NCBI RefSeq assembly: GCF_023824315.1
Contig: NZ_CP098732.1
Location: 2,852,001 to 2,916,000 of the forward strand
Direction of reading: 5' to 3'
Origin: Acinetobacter tibetensis
Lineage (GTDB): Bacteria > Pseudomonadota > Gammaproteobacteria > Pseudomonadales > Moraxellaceae
DNA: 64,000 nucleotides
Shown: positions 9,307-18,357 of the stretch, in pieces
Layout of the letters: each line of letters opens with the position of its first letter
Position numbering within the stretch: the first letter of the stretch is position 1
Position numbers and translations under genes: made by a program
The notes under the pieces: generated by a model
What the model was told of the DNA's origin: nothing
What the model saw: only the letters and a program-made list of their open reading frames with translations
Database searches by the model: none

Positions 9307-9899
9307 TGCGTATCGATCATCAACTCGCTGAAGCATGGATTAACCCCAACTCTAAAGTCCTCGATTTGGGCTGTGGTGATGGCGAATTGTTAGCTCACAT
9401 GAGCAAACAGCACAATATTCGTGCATATGGCTTAGAAATTGATCAGGAAAAGATTGCAATTGCGATCAGCCGAGGGTTAAATATTATTCAGCAGGACTTA
9501 AATTTAGGTTTAAGCCGCTTTGCCGACCAGTCTTTTGACTATGTGGTCATGGCACAAGCTTTGCAAGCTGTAGATGCGCCTGACGTATTATTACGTGATA
9601 TGGTGCGTGTGGGGAAACAGGCGATTATTACTTTTCCAAACTTTGCACATTGGAAGACTCGTTCTTTCTTGGCTTTAAAAGGAATGATGCCTGTTTCAGA
9701 AGCATTACCGTATATGTGGTATAATACTCCAAATATCCACTTATGTACTTTTCGAGATTTTGAAGCACTTTGTGCAGAAAACAACATCCGAATAATTAAT
9801 CGACTCGCCGTGAATGGGGACCAGCAAGGTAGTTTACTAAGCAAACATATCCCAAATCTGTTTGGTGAAGTCGCAATTTATCGAGTGAGCGCGCTATGA
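9306..9899 (+). CDS. metW: Methionine biosynthesis protein MetW
   Basis: Class I SAM-dependent methyltransferase-fold protein found beside metX in many Proteobacteria and required with it for homoserine acylation in some of them. At 197 residues it is of normal length. SAM-binding motif I is KVLDLGCGDGELL (residues 18-30), with acidic residue E43 ending the next strand (YGLEID). Its ATG overlaps the metX stop by one base, and its stop overlaps the next gene (ATGA), so metX, metW and the Sel1 gene are probably one transcript. Confidence 0.92.
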   Translation: MRIDHQLAEAWINPNSKVLDLGCGDGELLAHMSKQHNIRAYGLEIDQEKIAIAISRGLNIIQQDLNLGLSRFADQSFDYVVMAQALQAVDAPDVLLRDMVRVGKQAIITFPNFAHWKTRSFLALKGMMPVSEALPYMWYNTPNIHLCTFRDFEALCAENNIRIINRLAVNGDQQGSLLSKHIPNLFGEVAIYRVSAL

Positions 9900-10483
9900 A
9901 AAAATTATTATTAAGCACACTAGTTTTTGGACTTTTTAGCATTCAGTCTCATGCTGAATATGTTTCGCCATCTGCTTCCATTTCTAGTCAAGCTGCCCAA
10001 TATTCAACCATGGATATTGGTAACTTAATCAAAGCTGCAAAAGCGGGACAACCTGCCGCACAGTTTTACTTAGGTGCCAAATACCAAACAGGTAAAGACG
10101 TCAAGCAAGATGACCGTCAAGCTTTTGCTTGGTTTAAAGCTGCGGCTGATCAGGGCTTATCCCCTGCGCAGTTAAATGTGGGTCGCATGTATGCCGATGG
10201 TGTTGGGGTTGCCAAGAGTGAAACTTTGGCTCGTCAATACTTTGAAAAGGCAGCCAGCCATGGCGACAACCGTGCCAGCTTTAACCTTGCCATGATGGAA
10301 GAGCAAAAGAAAAACTACATTGGTGCTTACCAGTGGTATGAACTTTCAACCCGTGATGGCATGCTCGACAATAAAGTCATTACCATGTCTGAAGGTAAAA
10401 AGACTGCTTTGGCAGCAAACCTGACCCAAGACCAGATTCGTTTAGCACGTGACCGTGCAGACAAATGGATTCAAGCGCAATAA
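9896..10483 (+). CDS. Secreted Sel1-repeat (TPR-like) protein
   Basis: A 195-residue protein with a signal peptide (cleavage after SHA, about residue 20) and roughly three Sel1-like repeats between residues 40 and 150, recognised by AQFYLGAKYQTGKDV, AQLNVGRMYADGVGV and ASFNLAMM with the A-W-F/Y-K-A-A-x-x-G spacing. Sel1 repeats are protein-binding scaffolds; the partner is unknown. Likely periplasmic. It shares ATGA with metW, which places it in the metXW operon, although a methionine role is not evident from its sequence. Confidence 0.8.
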   Translation: MKKLLLSTLVFGLFSIQSHAEYVSPSASISSQAAQYSTMDIGNLIKAAKAGQPAAQFYLGAKYQTGKDVKQDDRQAFAWFKAAADQGLSPAQLNVGRMYADGVGVAKSETLARQYFEKAASHGDNRASFNLAMMEEQKKNYIGAYQWYELSTRDGMLDNKVITMSEGKKTALAANLTQDQIRLARDRADKWIQAQ

Positions 10484-10502
10484 GATTGCACGGATTCTAA
10501 AT

Positions 10503-10526
10503 AGCACCTTCGGGTGCTTTTTTATT
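10503..10526 (+). terminator. Terminator of the metX-metW-sel1 operon
   Basis: AGCACC-TTCG-GGTGCT with a following T-rich tract (TTTTTTATTTT). The stable UUCG tetraloop is typical. The convergent GNAT gene ends right at this tract. Confidence 0.9.
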
Positions 10527-10967
10527 TTAGGCAGTTGTGTTTTTTTGCATCATCACAAACCTTAAACCATGCGCTTCAATCACCTCAGATATAGCCTCAA
10601 AGCCAAATTTTTGATAAATAGGCTGCGCATAACAACTTGAATTTACGCTTATTACGGTAATATTTTCCTGTAGTTCAGCAATAACATAATTCCACAGCTT
10701 TCGACCAATCCCCTGCTTCTGTACAGCAATATCTACAAAAAAATGTACGAGATGGGCGGGTTCTTTATAAGCAATGATGCCTAAAATTACTTCATTCTGT
10801 TCATAGACATAATAATGAACTTGTTGGGTGTTTAATAATTTTAAAATGGTGGCTGAAGAAAATTTTTCTTCACCTTCACGGCTTATGGCAAAGTCAGCAA
10901 TATAAGGCTGAATTAATCTCTCAATTTGTTCTAAATCTGCATGGGTGGCTGGGCGGATCATATTCAT
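10527..10967 (-). CDS. GNAT-family N-acetyltransferase
   Basis: A 146-residue single-domain GNAT enzyme that would transfer an acetyl group from acetyl-CoA to an amine. Motif A with the pyrophosphate loop is IAVQKQGIGRKLWNYV (residues 83-98, pattern Q-x-x-G-I-G). The C-terminal YQKFGFE fits motif B. The start MNMIRPATHADLEQIERLI is the normal beta1-alpha1 opening of the fold. The acceptor substrate is unknown. It stands alone between the Sel1 gene and rdgB. Confidence 0.85.
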   Translation of the reverse strand: MNMIRPATHADLEQIERLIQPYIADFAISREGEEKFSSATILKLLNTQQVHYYVYEQNEVILGIIAYKEPAHLVHFFVDIAVQKQGIGRKLWNYVIAELQENITVISVNSSCYAQPIYQKFGFEAISEVIEAHGLRFVMMQKNTTA

Positions 10968-11074
10968 TTATCTCTTGTTCTTATTCAAAGTCAGCTATTG
11001 GTTTTAATCTTCATGGATTATGCTGCTTTTATACAATCTAATTCAGCTAAAATATAGACCTTTATTTTCAATTT

Positions 11075-11716
11075 ATGAGCACCAATACAATGTCTGCAAA
11101 TGCATGGTTATCTCAAGGCACATTAGTGCTTGCCAGTAACAACAAAGGTAAAATTGCTGAATTTGAGAAACTTTTTGCCGAACTTCAACTCCCAGTCAAC
11201 GTTGTGCCGCAAGGTCAACTGAATATTGAAGACGCCGTGGAAGACGGATTAAGCTTTGTTGAAAATGCCATCATTAAAGCCCGTCATGCCAGTCGTATTT
11301 CAGGAAAACCCGCGATTGCCGATGACTCAGGTATTTGTGTCCCTGTTTTAGATGGCGCACCTGGCATTTATTCAGCACGATTTGCGGGTGAACATGGCGA
11401 TGATGCTGCCAACAACCAAAAGCTGTTAGAAAAATTAAAACCACTGCGTAAAGATGGTGAAACCATTGAAGGCATGTTCGTTTGCGTATTGGCACTGGTA
11501 CAACATGCTGAAGATCCACTTCCACAAATTTTCCAAGGCATTTGGAAAGGTGAAGTGTTGGAAGCAGCACGTGGTGAAAATGGTTTTGGCTACGACCCAT
11601 TATTCTGGTTACCTGAACTGGGCATTTCTAGTGCTGAAATGAGCAAAGAAGAAAAAAATAAAATCAGCCATCGTGGTCAAGCCATGCAGCGCTTTAAACA
11701 CAGTTTAGAAAAGTAA
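11075..11716 (+). CDS. rdgB: dITP/XTP pyrophosphatase RdgB (HAM1 family)
   Basis: House-cleaning enzyme that hydrolyses non-canonical purine triphosphates (dITP, XTP) to monophosphates. Family motifs are in order: LASNNKGKIAEF, GLSFVENAIIKA, AIADDSGICV, GAPGIYSARFAG, GENGFGYDPLF and SHRGQAMQRF. Length 213 residues, slightly long at the N-terminus. A second ATG at 11090 is an alternative start; neither has a clear ribosome binding site. Confidence 0.94.
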   Translation: MSTNTMSANAWLSQGTLVLASNNKGKIAEFEKLFAELQLPVNVVPQGQLNIEDAVEDGLSFVENAIIKARHASRISGKPAIADDSGICVPVLDGAPGIYSARFAGEHGDDAANNQKLLEKLKPLRKDGETIEGMFVCVLALVQHAEDPLPQIFQGIWKGEVLEAARGENGFGYDPLFWLPELGISSAEMSKEEKNKISHRGQAMQRFKHSLEK

Positions 11717-11726
11717 CAGAGTTTTC

Positions 11727-11760
11727 TGCTCTCTCTTTAGGGAGGGAGCAAGCGTCTTTT
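11727..11760 (+). terminator. Terminator after rdgB
   Basis: Ten-base-pair hairpin TGCTCTCTCT / GGAGGGAGCA (two G-U pairs) with a TTAG loop, then AAGCGTCTTTTT. It also separates the convergent permease gene. Confidence 0.65.
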
Positions 11761-12665
11761 TAGATAAACAAATGCAATAACACGCCATACAGACTGACCA
11801 CAACACAACTGACAATTGTCCCCGAAGCGATATATTTTGCTGAGGTTCCTGTACCCTGATAATGCGTTTCCAAAGCCACAATATTTGCCGCAGGTGGCAA
11901 ACAAAATAATAAGAACATGACCCCAATCGATTGTTCAATATGTGGTATAGGCAAAAAGCGATACGCCAACCCACATAACACTAAACCACAAAGTAATTTC
12001 AAGGCTGCGGTTTGCGTACTTTGCCATAAATCCGCTGCATGGACTTTGGTGTGCCTGAGCCACATACCCAACACACACATGCCTGAAAAGCTCATGCCCA
12101 ACTTTGCAGCAGCATATATCCAATCAATACCATGCTGTTGTAGCCAATGCTGTATACCCAACAACCAAAACAATGCAGCCAAACTTAAAGCAACGATTGG
12201 GGGTGAATACACGACTTTTTTTAGAATCATACTGAGTGGCTGAGGTGTATCACTCACAGCAGTGACTGCCCAAAGGTTACCAAAAATAGAACCACCGACA
12301 TACAATGCCACCATGGCAGGACTGATTTCAGTGCCGAATAGCGCAATGGCAAAAGGAAAGCCTAACCATGCCATATTGACATAACTAAAACACAAGGCAT
12401 TCAACTTATTCTTTGAAACATAGAGGAAAAAATAAAACAATAGAACAGCGACGCCAAAGCTAAACAACATCAGACTAAGGCTACCTGCCTGATAAAACAC
12501 CATGTTGTAAATAATCACGATAGGGATAAAACACCGCGCCAATAAACTAGATAGTATCGTTTTTAATTGCGTAGCAACTGGTGTTGTGGCAAGAAGTAAT
12601 CCTGTTAAAAATGCCAATAATGGCAACAGCAAAGCCACACCGATATTCCTTGAAATTTCACCCAA
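11760..12665 (-). CDS. AEC-family transporter (auxin efflux carrier-like permease)
   Basis: Inner-membrane protein of 301 residues with about ten hydrophobic segments arranged as two sets of five, as in AEC/bile-acid-like permeases. The motif region CFSYVNMAWLGFPFA and the C-terminal LLFCLPPAANIVALE (discontinuous helix with N-P/P residues) support the family. The substrate is not predictable. The start is a TTG at 12665; no ATG precedes the first helix. It is divergent from tatA. Confidence 0.7.
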   Translation of the reverse strand: MGEISRNIGVALLLPLLAFLTGLLLATTPVATQLKTILSSLLARCFIPIVIIYNMVFYQAGSLSLMLFSFGVAVLLFYFFLYVSKNKLNALCFSYVNMAWLGFPFAIALFGTEISPAMVALYVGGSIFGNLWAVTAVSDTPQPLSMILKKVVYSPPIVALSLAALFWLLGIQHWLQQHGIDWIYAAAKLGMSFSGMCVLGMWLRHTKVHAADLWQSTQTAALKLLCGLVLCGLAYRFLPIPHIEQSIGVMFLLFCLPPAANIVALETHYQGTGTSAKYIASGTIVSCVVVSLYGVLLHLFI

Positions 12666-12788
12666 ATATCATAACACCCATCGGATTTTTTTCCAGAAAA
12701 TCCACTGTCTTGAAATTGCAATCCTATCGTCACACGCCTGTCATGTTGAACTGTTGAGATATGGCTAAATATAAAAGAGGAAAACAAA

Positions 12789-13007
12789 ATGGCAGGTTTA
12801 TCGATTTGGCATGTGCTGATTTTTGCAATTGTCGTGATCTTACTATTTGGTACGTCTAAACTGAAAAACTTAGGTAAAGATGTCGGCGGTGCCATCAAAG
12901 ACTTTAAAAAGTCAGTTAAAGAAGATGAGACAACCTCCACACTCAATGAACCACGTACTTTAGAACATCAAAGTACCGCGGAAGTTAAAACGTCGACACG
13001 ATCATAA
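12789..13007 (+). CDS. tatA: Sec-independent translocase subunit TatA
   Basis: Pore-forming subunit of the twin-arginine translocase in the inner membrane. The 72-residue protein has one N-terminal membrane helix ([21 protein letters not shown]), the FG hinge and an amphipathic helix ([16 protein letters not shown]), then a polar tail. GAGGAAAAC before the ATG is a good ribosome binding site. It heads the tatABC operon. Confidence 0.95.
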   Translation: MAGLSIWHVLIFAIVVILLFGTSKLKNLGKDVGGAIKDFKKSVKEDETTSTLNEPRTLEHQSTAEVKTSTRS

Positions 13008-13025
13008 GCCACAGGTATTTACCAA

Positions 13026-13490
13026 ATGCTCAATATTGGAATGACTGAACTGTTGACCTTCGGCATCATTGCATTATTGGTGTTGGGGCCAGACAAACTG
13101 CCTGAAGCGGCACGTTTTGCAGGTAAATGGTACGGCAAGTTCAAACGCATGATCAGCAATGTTCAAAATGACATAGACCGCGAATTACGCATGTCTGAGT
13201 TACGTGAACAAATGCAAAATGAGATGAAACGAATTCAAGAACTTGAGCTTAAAATGCAGGCTCAGATGCAGGAATTACAACAACAAGGTCATAGCGCAAT
13301 CGAACAACAACAGCAAAACAGCGTTACTGAAAATAAAAATTTATTTTTGACTTATATTCCACTCACACAGCAAAAATATTCAATGCTGTATCGACATCCA
13401 TTGCCTTCGGTCATGCCTTGTACGAATAAAATGGGGACTGCTGTAGTGGATTGTCTCGAGCAATTACCTGAATTAAAGGTGGCGGTATGA
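13026..13490 (+). CDS. tatB: Sec-independent translocase subunit TatB
   Basis: Tat receptor-complex subunit. A single N-terminal helix (MTELLTFGIIALLVLGPDKLP), the G-P hinge, an amphipathic helix and a long Q/E-rich coiled region (residues 50-100). Its 154 residues include a C-terminal tail after residue 105 that is poorly conserved in the family. It follows tatA by 18 bp and overlaps tatC by 4 bp. Confidence 0.93.
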   Translation: MLNIGMTELLTFGIIALLVLGPDKLPEAARFAGKWYGKFKRMISNVQNDIDRELRMSELREQMQNEMKRIQELELKMQAQMQELQQQGHSAIEQQQQNSVTENKNLFLTYIPLTQQKYSMLYRHPLPSVMPCTNKMGTAVVDCLEQLPELKVAV

Positions 13491-14269
13491 ATATGCCTAT
13501 AGAATCCAGTCACTTGCCAAGTTCATTACAGCAAGAACAAGCACCACTAGAAGAAATGCCGATCACCAAACATCTGGTTTCATTAAGACAGCATTTGTTC
13601 AAAGTTGTTGGTTTATTGCTTGTGCTATTTTTTTGCCTACTGCCTTTTGCCAATCATACCTATCAGCTCATGTCCGAGCCATTGCGCGCGCAGTTACCCA
13701 TTTCATCGTCCATGATTGCGACAGATGTCACGGCAACCTTTATGGCCCCCTTTAAGCTGAACTTTTTTGTGGCGCTGATGCTGGCCATGCCGTTTATTTT
13801 TTATCAAATCTGGGCCTTTATTAAACCTGCGCTGTATGAAAAAGAAAAAACGCTCGCACTGCCCTTATTGGTCGGTAGCATTGGTTTATTCTATGCAGGG
13901 ATTGCGTTTGCCTATTATGTGGCTTTGCCCTCAATCTTGCATTTCTTTATGAGTGTGACACCTGAAACGGTTGCACCCATGACCGACATTAATAGCTATC
14001 TCACATTTTGCCTAAAACTGTTTCTGGTCTTCGGTCTGACTTTTGAAATTCCTGTGATTACCTTGTTGCTGATTTTGATTGGCTTGGTATCCACACAGCA
14101 GTTGGTGGAAAAACGGCGTTTTATTGTGGTTGGATGTTTCTTTGTTTCCATGTTCGTCACACCACCCGATGCCTTATCCATGATTATGCTTGCAGTTCCC
14201 ATGTGGATCCTGTTCGAGCTGGGCTTATTTTTTGGCAAACTCATTGAAAAGAAAAGAAGTATTGCATAA
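13487..14269 (+). CDS. tatC: Sec-independent translocase subunit TatC
   Basis: Six-helix membrane protein that recognises the twin-arginine signal together with TatB. Hallmarks in the 260 residues: the N-terminal HLVSLRQHLFK segment (H-L-x-E-L-R in most members), the first periplasmic loop ending MAPFKLNFFVALMLAMPF, and FVSMFVTPPDALSMIMLAVPM near the C-terminus. It overlaps the tatB stop (ATGA) and is followed by a terminator. Confidence 0.95.
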   Translation: MNMPIESSHLPSSLQQEQAPLEEMPITKHLVSLRQHLFKVVGLLLVLFFCLLPFANHTYQLMSEPLRAQLPISSSMIATDVTATFMAPFKLNFFVALMLAMPFIFYQIWAFIKPALYEKEKTLALPLLVGSIGLFYAGIAFAYYVALPSILHFFMSVTPETVAPMTDINSYLTFCLKLFLVFGLTFEIPVITLLLILIGLVSTQQLVEKRRFIVVGCFFVSMFVTPPDALSMIMLAVPMWILFELGLFFGKLIEKKRSIA

Positions 14270-14287
14270 AGGAAATCGCTTTAACTC

Positions 14288-14312
14288 AGCAGACTTCGGT
14301 CTGCTTTTTTTC
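14288..14312 (+). terminator. Terminator of tatABC
   Basis: AGCAGAC-TTCG-GTCTGCT followed by seven T. It closes the tat operon before the PhoX gene. Confidence 0.93.
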
Positions 14313-14362
14313 ATCAAAATGACTTCATTTTTTCACCAGATTTTCACTATTTGGTAAAAATC

Positions 14363-14393
14363 TTGTCACATTAATTCCCTAAGTTAATGACAA
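14363..14393. promoter_or_regulatory. Inverted repeat upstream of phoX
   Basis: TTGTCA-CA-TTAA on the left and TTAA-TGACAA on the right form an imperfect inverted repeat 33 bp before the phoX start. TGTCA is also the core of a Pho-box half-site, but a PhoB box needs direct repeats spaced 11 bp, which are absent. A regulatory role is only possible. Confidence 0.3.
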
Positions 14394-14425
14394 CTTTATA
14401 ACTTATTGATGAATTAGGAAAAATC

Positions 14426-16600
14426 ATGACCGATTTGATGCCATATCATGAAGATCAGGAACTAGATAATAATACCTCTGATAATGCTCACTTCAGTGAC
14501 ATTTTAGAACAGCGTATGACACGCCGCAGCCTTATTGGTAAAACTGCAAGTGGTGCTGTCGCACTCGCATTGGCATCCTCATTGACTGCGTGTAGTGACG
14601 ATGATAACGATAATGCGACACCGCCAAACAAACCTGTTGATCCCAATAAAAAACCAACAGAACTCACCTTCTCTGTGGTGAATAAAAACTTAGATGATAT
14701 TGTGACTGTACCAGAAGGCTATCAAGCCACTGTACTGTATGCACTTGGCGACTCGATTAATCCAAGCTATGCCGATTGGGATGATAATAATATTCCTTCA
14801 GGTCCAAGCTTCCAGTTCCGTTCTGGAGACTGCCATGATGGTATGCACTATTTTGGTTTAAACAGTAGCAGCAAATTTGATGACACGGTGTCGACTGAAG
14901 GTTTGCTGGTGATGAACCACGAATATATCAACCAAACTTTCCTGCATCCTACAGGTGCCACTAAAGTCGACGGTCGCCGCCCAGAAGACGAAGTCATTCG
15001 GGAAACCAATGCGCATGGCGTATCCATTGTGCATATTAAAAAAGATAGCGCTACGCAAAAAGTAGAGATTGTGAAAAACTCACTCTTTAACCGTCGTATT
15101 ACGGCATCAACGGTGATGGATTTTGCGGGTGCCGCAGCAAATTCAGATTTGGTCAAAACCAAGTTCTCCCCTACGGGCAAGCAAACCCGCGGTACGCACA
15201 ACAACTGTGGTAATGGCTATACTCCTTGGGGCACCTACCTCACCACAGAAGAAAACTTCATCGGTTATTTTGCGCGCAGTGCAACGGATGATGCAAGCCG
15301 TAGTGCAGCCGAAATTGTGGCACTGAAACGTTATGGTCTAAAAGCAGGTTCAAGCTCACGTTATGGCTGGGAAACTGTACTCGGACAACTTGAATCGCAA
15401 GATCTATATGACCGTTGGAATGCCAGTGCCGTGGCAGATCAGGCGACAGCAGACTATCGTAATGGGCCGAACACTTTTGGTTGGATGGTCGAAATTGATC
15501 CTTTTGACCGTGGTCAAAACCCTGTAAAGCGCACTTCTCTAGGTCGTTTTGCTCATGAAGACAGTGCTTGTCGTGCTGTACAAGGTGAACCTTTAGCCTT
15601 CTATATGGGCGATGACTCACGTGGTGAATACATCTATAAGTTTGTTTCCGCTGCCAACTGGGATAGCAAGGATGTTAACGGTGGTTATACCGCTGGTGAC
15701 AAGTACATGAATAATGGGACATTATACGTTGCCAAATTCAATAGTGATGGTTCAGGTCAGTGGTTAGAACTGAGCTATGGTAAAAATGGTTTAGATACCT
15801 CAAACAGCATCTATCCATTTAGTTCACAAGCCGATGTCGTGACTTTTGCGCGACTTGCAGCAGATGCTGTGGGTGCAACCAAAATGGACCGTCCTGAGTG
15901 GGCAACGGTCAACCCTGTAAATGGCGAAGTTTACGTTACCCTAACCAACAACTCGAAGCGTGGACTTGACTATCCAACAGATGCAGCCAATCCACGTAAC
16001 TATAGCGACCCAGAAGGTGGTAAAGGGAACGTCAATGGTCACATTATTCGTTTTAAAGAAACCGATAATAAAACCACAGCGACAGCCTTCACGTGGGACA
16101 TCTACCTATTTGGTTCTGAAGCCGCTATGGCTGCCAACATCAACTTGTCAGGCTTGACGGATAATAATGATTTGTCTTCACCTGATGGTATGTGGTTTGA
16201 CCCACGTGGTGTACTGTGGATTCAAACCGATGATGGTGCCTACACAGATGTCACCAACTGTATGATGTTGGCAGCGCTGCCGGGACAAATTGGAGATGGC
16301 GCAGCAACGACAGTGCTGAATGGGCAAGCGACCATTGCAGGTGCTCAAGTCACAGATAAAACCTTACGTCGTTTCTTGGTGGGACCAAAAGAGTGTGAGA
16401 TTACAGGGATTGCCATGACACCAGATTACAAGGCCATGTTCATTAATGTACAGCACCCAGGTGAAGATTCGGACAGTTATAATGCGGCAACCAGCCATTG
16501 GCCAGCAACGCAAACTAACCCAAGCAACAGCACGGCACGTCCACGCTCTGCAACAGTTGTCATTACCCGTAAAGATGGCGGTGTCATCGTAGGTGCATAA
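14426..16600 (+). CDS. phoX: PhoX-family phosphatase with Tat lipoprotein signal
   Basis: Calcium/iron-dependent alkaline phosphatase of the PhoX (DUF839) family, exported folded by the Tat pathway. The 724-residue protein has a twin-arginine signal TRRSLIGK (Arg33-Arg34), a hydrophobic stretch, and then LTAC with Cys56, a valid lipobox, so it may be lipidated. Family motifs include the VMNHEYIN segment, THNNCGNGYTPWGTYLTTEEN and GWMVEIDPF. It follows tatABC directly, an apt placement for a Tat substrate. Terminator follows. Periplasmic or outer-membrane-anchored location is inferred. Confidence 0.9.
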   Translation: MTDLMPYHEDQELDNNTSDNAHFSDILEQRMTRRSLIGKTASGAVALALASSLTACSDDDNDNATPPNKPVDPNKKPTELTFSVVNKNLDDIVTVPEGYQATVLYALGDSINPSYADWDDNNIPSGPSFQFRSGDCHDGMHYFGLNSSSKFDDTVSTEGLLVMNHEYINQTFLHPTGATKVDGRRPEDEVIRETNAHGVSIVHIKKDSATQKVEIVKNSLFNRRITASTVMDFAGAAANSDLVKTKFSPTGKQTRGTHNNCGNGYTPWGTYLTTEENFIGYFARSATDDASRSAAEIVALKRYGLKAGSSSRYGWETVLGQLESQDLYDRWNASAVADQATADYRNGPNTFGWMVEIDPFDRGQNPVKRTSLGRFAHEDSACRAVQGEPLAFYMGDDSRGEYIYKFVSAANWDSKDVNGGYTAGDKYMNNGTLYVAKFNSDGSGQWLELSYGKNGLDTSNSIYPFSSQADVVTFARLAADAVGATKMDRPEWATVNPVNGEVYVTLTNNSKRGLDYPTDAANPRNYSDPEGGKGNVNGHIIRFKETDNKTTATAFTWDIYLFGSEAAMAANINLSGLTDNNDLSSPDGMWFDPRGVLWIQTDDGAYTDVTNCMMLAALPGQIGDGAATTVLNGQATIAGAQVTDKTLRRFLVGPKECEITGIAMTPDYKAMFINVQHPGEDSDSYNAATSHWPATQTNPSNSTARPRSATVVITRKDGGVIVGA

Positions 16601-16611
16601 TCCAGAATAAT

Positions 16612-16642
16612 AAAAAATGCCGACTCGATGTCGGCATTTTTT
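16612..16642. terminator. Bidirectional terminator between phoX and the NRDE gene
   Basis: AAAAAATGCCGAC / GTCGGCATTTTTT with loop TCGAT. A-run on one side and T-run on the other serve both convergent genes. Confidence 0.93.
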
Positions 16643-16654
16643 ATGTTTGATTAC

Positions 16655-17434
16655 TTACACCAAAGTCTCTTGCACTTGCACAATCTGCCCTTGCACTTCG
16701 CCTTGTTGTGACTTTTCTAGCCAGTTCCAACTACTGTTATTCATTCTCAGGAAATTAGAGCAACGGGTCCCATAGGCAGGACTCTGAATAAAGGTGGAAG
16801 ACAAGAGTGCCTCCATCTCAGGGCTAATACCCGTATCTGGTAAAAGCTCAGGAATAATTTTACGTTCATCTTCCAGAATATCCCATACGGCATATTGCAG
16901 CTCCGCTTCAGAACTTTGTCCACGTTGTAGCATCGGCAATAATTCTTGGGTAAAGCGTTTACGCAAATGCCGAGTTTTTTCCCAATGCTCTGTCATCAAG
17001 CCGTTCGACACCACATACACGCCTTTGGCGAGCACTTGCGGTGCTTCACCACGATTACTCATATAAATCGCTTGCTCCCGATCTCCCAAAAACAAATTAA
17101 AACCTGCATATTTGCGTTGTTGCAGTTCTAGCTGTTTTGCAAAGCGAATTGGTGCCAAATCTGATTCTAAAAATGCTTGTACCAAATGCCCACGTGAAGT
17201 TGGATAGCTCTGCTGATCTCGTCCATCTCGAAAATTGGTCACAATGGCCCAACGACCTGTTGGTGTTACGCCCATCCAAGTCCCTCCTGATTGCAGATCT
17301 TTGCCTGCGATGACGGGACGATCTGACCATTGAAACAAGGCTTGTGTAGGACGATGATAGAACTCATCTCGGTTTGAAATTAGGCATAACGGCGTTTGCT
17401 CTAAAATATGCCATGCAAGTGCCACAATACACAT
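16655..17434 (-). CDS. NRDE (TANGO2) family protein
   Basis: A 259-residue protein starting with the processed-type N-terminus MCIVALAW and the signature SNRDEFYHRPT that names the family, followed by AGKDLQSGGTWMGVT and NFRDG. NRDE/TANGO2 proteins are related to N-terminal nucleophile hydrolases, and Cys2 would be the nucleophile; the human homologue is linked to heme or lipid handling. No bacterial substrate can be given. It is convergent with phoX and divergent from lgt. Confidence 0.85.
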   Translation of the reverse strand: MCIVALAWHILEQTPLCLISNRDEFYHRPTQALFQWSDRPVIAGKDLQSGGTWMGVTPTGRWAIVTNFRDGRDQQSYPTSRGHLVQAFLESDLAPIRFAKQLELQQRKYAGFNLFLGDREQAIYMSNRGEAPQVLAKGVYVVSNGLMTEHWEKTRHLRKRFTQELLPMLQRGQSSEAELQYAVWDILEDERKIIPELLPDTGISPEMEALLSSTFIQSPAYGTRCSNFLRMNNSSWNWLEKSQQGEVQGQIVQVQETLV

Positions 17435-17527
17435 AACTTTTGCTCTATATCTTTACACATTGAATGTACAACATTTTTCATTGTATTCCGCTAAAATCTC
17501 TACAAAACATAATGACTAGGAACAGGA

Positions 17528-18340
17528 ATGCTCACCTATCCAAATATTGACCCGATTGCGATCTCATTGGGCCCCTTACAAGTCCATTGGTATGGACTGA
17601 TGTACTTATTGGCTTTCCTTTTTGCATGGGGACTCGCCACGTATCGTGCCAAACTCAGAACGGGCTGGACTTCAGACATGGTCTCTGATCTGATTTTTTA
17701 CGGCGCGCTTGGGGTAGTGATTGGTGGTCGTGTTGGTTATGTGTTCTTTTATGGCTTTGAACAATTTCTTGCCAATCCATTGTGGTTATTCCAAGTCTGG
17801 ACTGGCGGAATGAGTTTCCACGGTGGTTTTCTTGGGGTAATGATTGCCATGTTACTTTGGTGTAAAAAGTACCAAATGACATGGTTCCAGACCTTAGACT
17901 TTATTGCACCGTGTGTCCCAACAGGCTTGATGTTTGGTCGTATTGGTAACTTCATTGGCGGTGAACTGTATGGTCGCCCTGTCTCTGACCCTAACTTTGC
18001 TTTGGGAATGATTTTTCCGACTGACCCTTTGCAACTGGTTCGCCATCCCTCTCAGCTTTACCAAGCACTATGTGAAGGACTGATTCTGTTTATTGTCCTG
18101 TGGTGGTTCAGCTCTAAACCACGCCCTCGTATGGCGATATCTGCACTGTTCCTGATTGGTTATGGGATTGCGCGCTTTGTGGTCGAGTTCTTCCGCGAAC
18201 CTGATAATGGTCAATTGTTTATTGCATGGATGAGTAAAGGGCAATTCTTAACTATTCCGATGATTCTGATTGGTATCTGGATGCTCTGGTATGCCTACCA
18301 GAAAAAAGTCTACGATTGGGGCCCCCTTAAAAATAATTAA
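17528..18340 (+). CDS. lgt: Prolipoprotein diacylglyceryl transferase Lgt
   Basis: Inner-membrane enzyme that transfers diacylglyceryl from phosphatidylglycerol to the lipobox cysteine of prolipoproteins. The 270-residue, seven-helix protein has the Lgt signatures WYGLMYLLAF (residues 21-30), GGRVGYVFFYG, MSFHGGFLGV and GRIGNFIGGELYGRP (138-151) with the essential Arg and Asn residues. Lipoproteins in this same window (22731, 61100 and possibly phoX) are potential clients. Confidence 0.96.
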   Translation: MLTYPNIDPIAISLGPLQVHWYGLMYLLAFLFAWGLATYRAKLRTGWTSDMVSDLIFYGALGVVIGGRVGYVFFYGFEQFLANPLWLFQVWTGGMSFHGGFLGVMIAMLLWCKKYQMTWFQTLDFIAPCVPTGLMFGRIGNFIGGELYGRPVSDPNFALGMIFPTDPLQLVRHPSQLYQALCEGLILFIVLWWFSSKPRPRMAISALFLIGYGIARFVVEFFREPDNGQLFIAWMSKGQFLTIPMILIGIWMLWYAYQKKVYDWGPLKNN

Positions 18341-18357
18341 TTCTGTACTTCTTTACC

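Noticed and set aside
11274..11600. 108-codon minus-strand frame inside rdgB
   Set aside because: Shadow of rdgB; no recognisable features.
12746..12775. TTGAAC-18-TATAAA as tatA promoter
   Set aside because: Transcription would start about 7 bp before the ATG, beyond the ribosome binding site at about 12777, so it is not usable for tatA.
14363..14393. PhoB box upstream of phoX
   Set aside because: Half-sites are inverted rather than the direct repeats PhoB needs.
15258..15620. 120-codon minus-strand reading frame inside phoX
   Set aside because: Lies fully inside a confidently identified gene on the opposite strand; the translation is rich in His/Gln and has no domain pattern.
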